In this document: one piece after another, positions 63,347 to 64,000 of the stretch
Layout: each line of letters starts with the position of its first letter
Numbering within the stretch: the stretch's first letter is position 1
Assembly (NCBI RefSeq): GCF_012933505.1
Contig: NZ_JABBNB010000003.1
Coordinates: forward strand, 62,001-126,000
Length of the DNA stretch: 64,000 bases
Reading direction: 5' to 3'
DNA from: Gordonia asplenii
GTDB taxonomy: Bacteria > Actinomycetota > Actinomycetes > Mycobacteriales > Mycobacteriaceae
Made by a program: the position numbers and the translations under genes
Notes under the pieces: generated by a model
The model's input: the letters and a program-made list of their open reading frames with translations, nothing else
The model's database searches: none
What the model was told of the DNA's origin: nothing

Positions 63347-64000
63347 ATGAGCGATACGGAACTTGGCCGCTGGGCGTTGTCGAAAGGTTACCGGCCGAGG
63401 GCACCCTTCACCGACGTTGAGCTCGCCAAGATACGCGGGCTCCGTGGCTATTACCTCGTCGGCGTCGATGACGGTTCGTGCTACATTGGGATCTCCACTA
63501 ACGACGTGTCCGCGCGACTGCGTTCGCATCGGCGGGAGAAGTTCGGCGGTCACGCGGTGTCGTTCTGGGTGATGGAGTCAGACGTCACCGACCTCCGTCC
63601 AGGCGAGAAGAAGCTCGTCGAGTCGGCGGAGGCGTCAGGGTTGCTAGTCCACAATATTGAGTGGGCATCGCAGATCACTGGGCCATCCTCGCTCGACGTC
63701 GTTGTTAATGTGAAGACCCAGAAGCAGTGGCGCGCTGCTCCGAAGATTGTCAATCACAAGCACCGGAACTCTGCTCTTCCGGATTTCTCGCCGAGCAAAC
63801 TGGTTGCGTATCAGGCCAAGTTTGACGCTCTGATGGCTCGCCCGGATGCCGACCGACTTGTTGCGGTGCTTGCTCAGTATCTGAATGAGACGATCTGCTG
63901 CCCGCGCGAGACCGAGTCGACGTTCTGGACAGTCAGCTGTACGCCGATACAGGGAAGTGGCCGGATATTCTGCGTGTCCGCGGCAATGATGGAGCTGTTT
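63347..64000 (+). CDS. GIY-YIG nuclease-like protein, partial (right edge)
   Basis: 218 codons from ATG 63347, open at the right edge. Residues about 33-70 hold a GIY-YIG core: RGYYLVGVDDGSCYIGIST and then SARLRSHRREKF (the conserved Arg). The domain catalyses single-strand or nick cleavage in homing and repair nucleases. Downstream part (about 90-218) has no recognised motif, with Cys-Cys at CCPRET and a FWTVSCTP segment. Moderate GC and position next to the accessory set suggest acquired DNA. Start choice is uncertain as no strong ribosome-binding site is seen. Confidence 0.72.
   Translation, partial: MSDTELGRWALSKGYRPRAPFTDVELAKIRGLRGYYLVGVDDGSCYIGISTNDVSARLRSHRREKFGGHAVSFWVMESDVTDLRPGEKKLVESAEASGLLVHNIEWASQITGPSSLDVVVNVKTQKQWRAAPKIVNHKHRNSALPDFSPSKLVAYQAKFDALMARPDADRLVAVLAQYLNETICCPRETESTFWTVSCTPIQGSGRIFCVSAAMMELF

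Overview
High-GC actinobacterial chromosome segment, most likely Mycobacteriales (Gordonia or a near relative). Evidence: very high GC, many GTG starts, GarA, SecA2, F420-type PPOX and GuaB1 proteins, and gene order matching M. tuberculosis Rv1821 to Rv1854c from about 13.5 to 38.3 kb (secA2, pgsA2, gcvH, garA, merR, DUF151, merR, gcvP, substrate-binding protein, glcB, two CNNM proteins, guaB1, gnd, blaR-like, blaI, thioesterase, ndh). No rRNA, tRNA, IS element, prophage or CRISPR array was recognised.

Layout. 1-2.45 kb: minus-strand guanidine/urea carboxylase operon, cut by the left edge. 2.6-5.1 kb: nucleotidyltransferase-like protein overlapping a Fic protein with a fused VbhA-like inhibitory segment, then a flavin reductase-like protein. 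5.5-10.5 kb: minus-strand phosphodiesterase, FetB-like permease, pyruvyl transferase, PPK2 and META-domain protein. 10.5-13.4 kb: two unknown membrane proteins. 13.6-24.1 kb: secA2 to gcvP, with a tandem glycine riboswitch before gcvP. 24.5-36.05 kb: minus-strand central metabolism genes (glcB, guaB1, gnd), CNNM membrane proteins and a BlaR/BlaI pair. 36.1 kb: an iron-box promoter followed by a terminator hairpin, at the position of the mycobacterial sRNA MrsI. 36.3-44 kb: thioesterases, ndh, GNAT, CoA transferase, VOC/AraC pair and small proteins. 44.2-53.2 kb: recC-recB-recD operon.

53.2-64 kb is accessory: SGNH hydrolase, ADP-ribosylglycohydrolase, a zinc-ribbon/membrane DUF726-like hydrolase, an F420/FMN PPOX protein, then a plus-strand set: J-domain/pseudokinase fusion, vWA protein, divergent adenylosuccinate-synthetase-like enzyme and NrtR-like degenerate Nudix regulator. 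A perfect inverted repeat of NrtR-operator type stands just before the first of these. A small ORF and a GIY-YIG protein cut by the right edge follow, in lower-GC DNA. This set is the best candidate for an undescribed system.

A family of dispersed repeats (core CTGGTTGAGCCGGG, GAGCGCAGCGAG, GTCGAAACC) fills most long intergenic gaps. Related or repeat-like tracts have entered coding sequence in recD (five copies of a 12-residue unit at the N-terminus) and probably recB.
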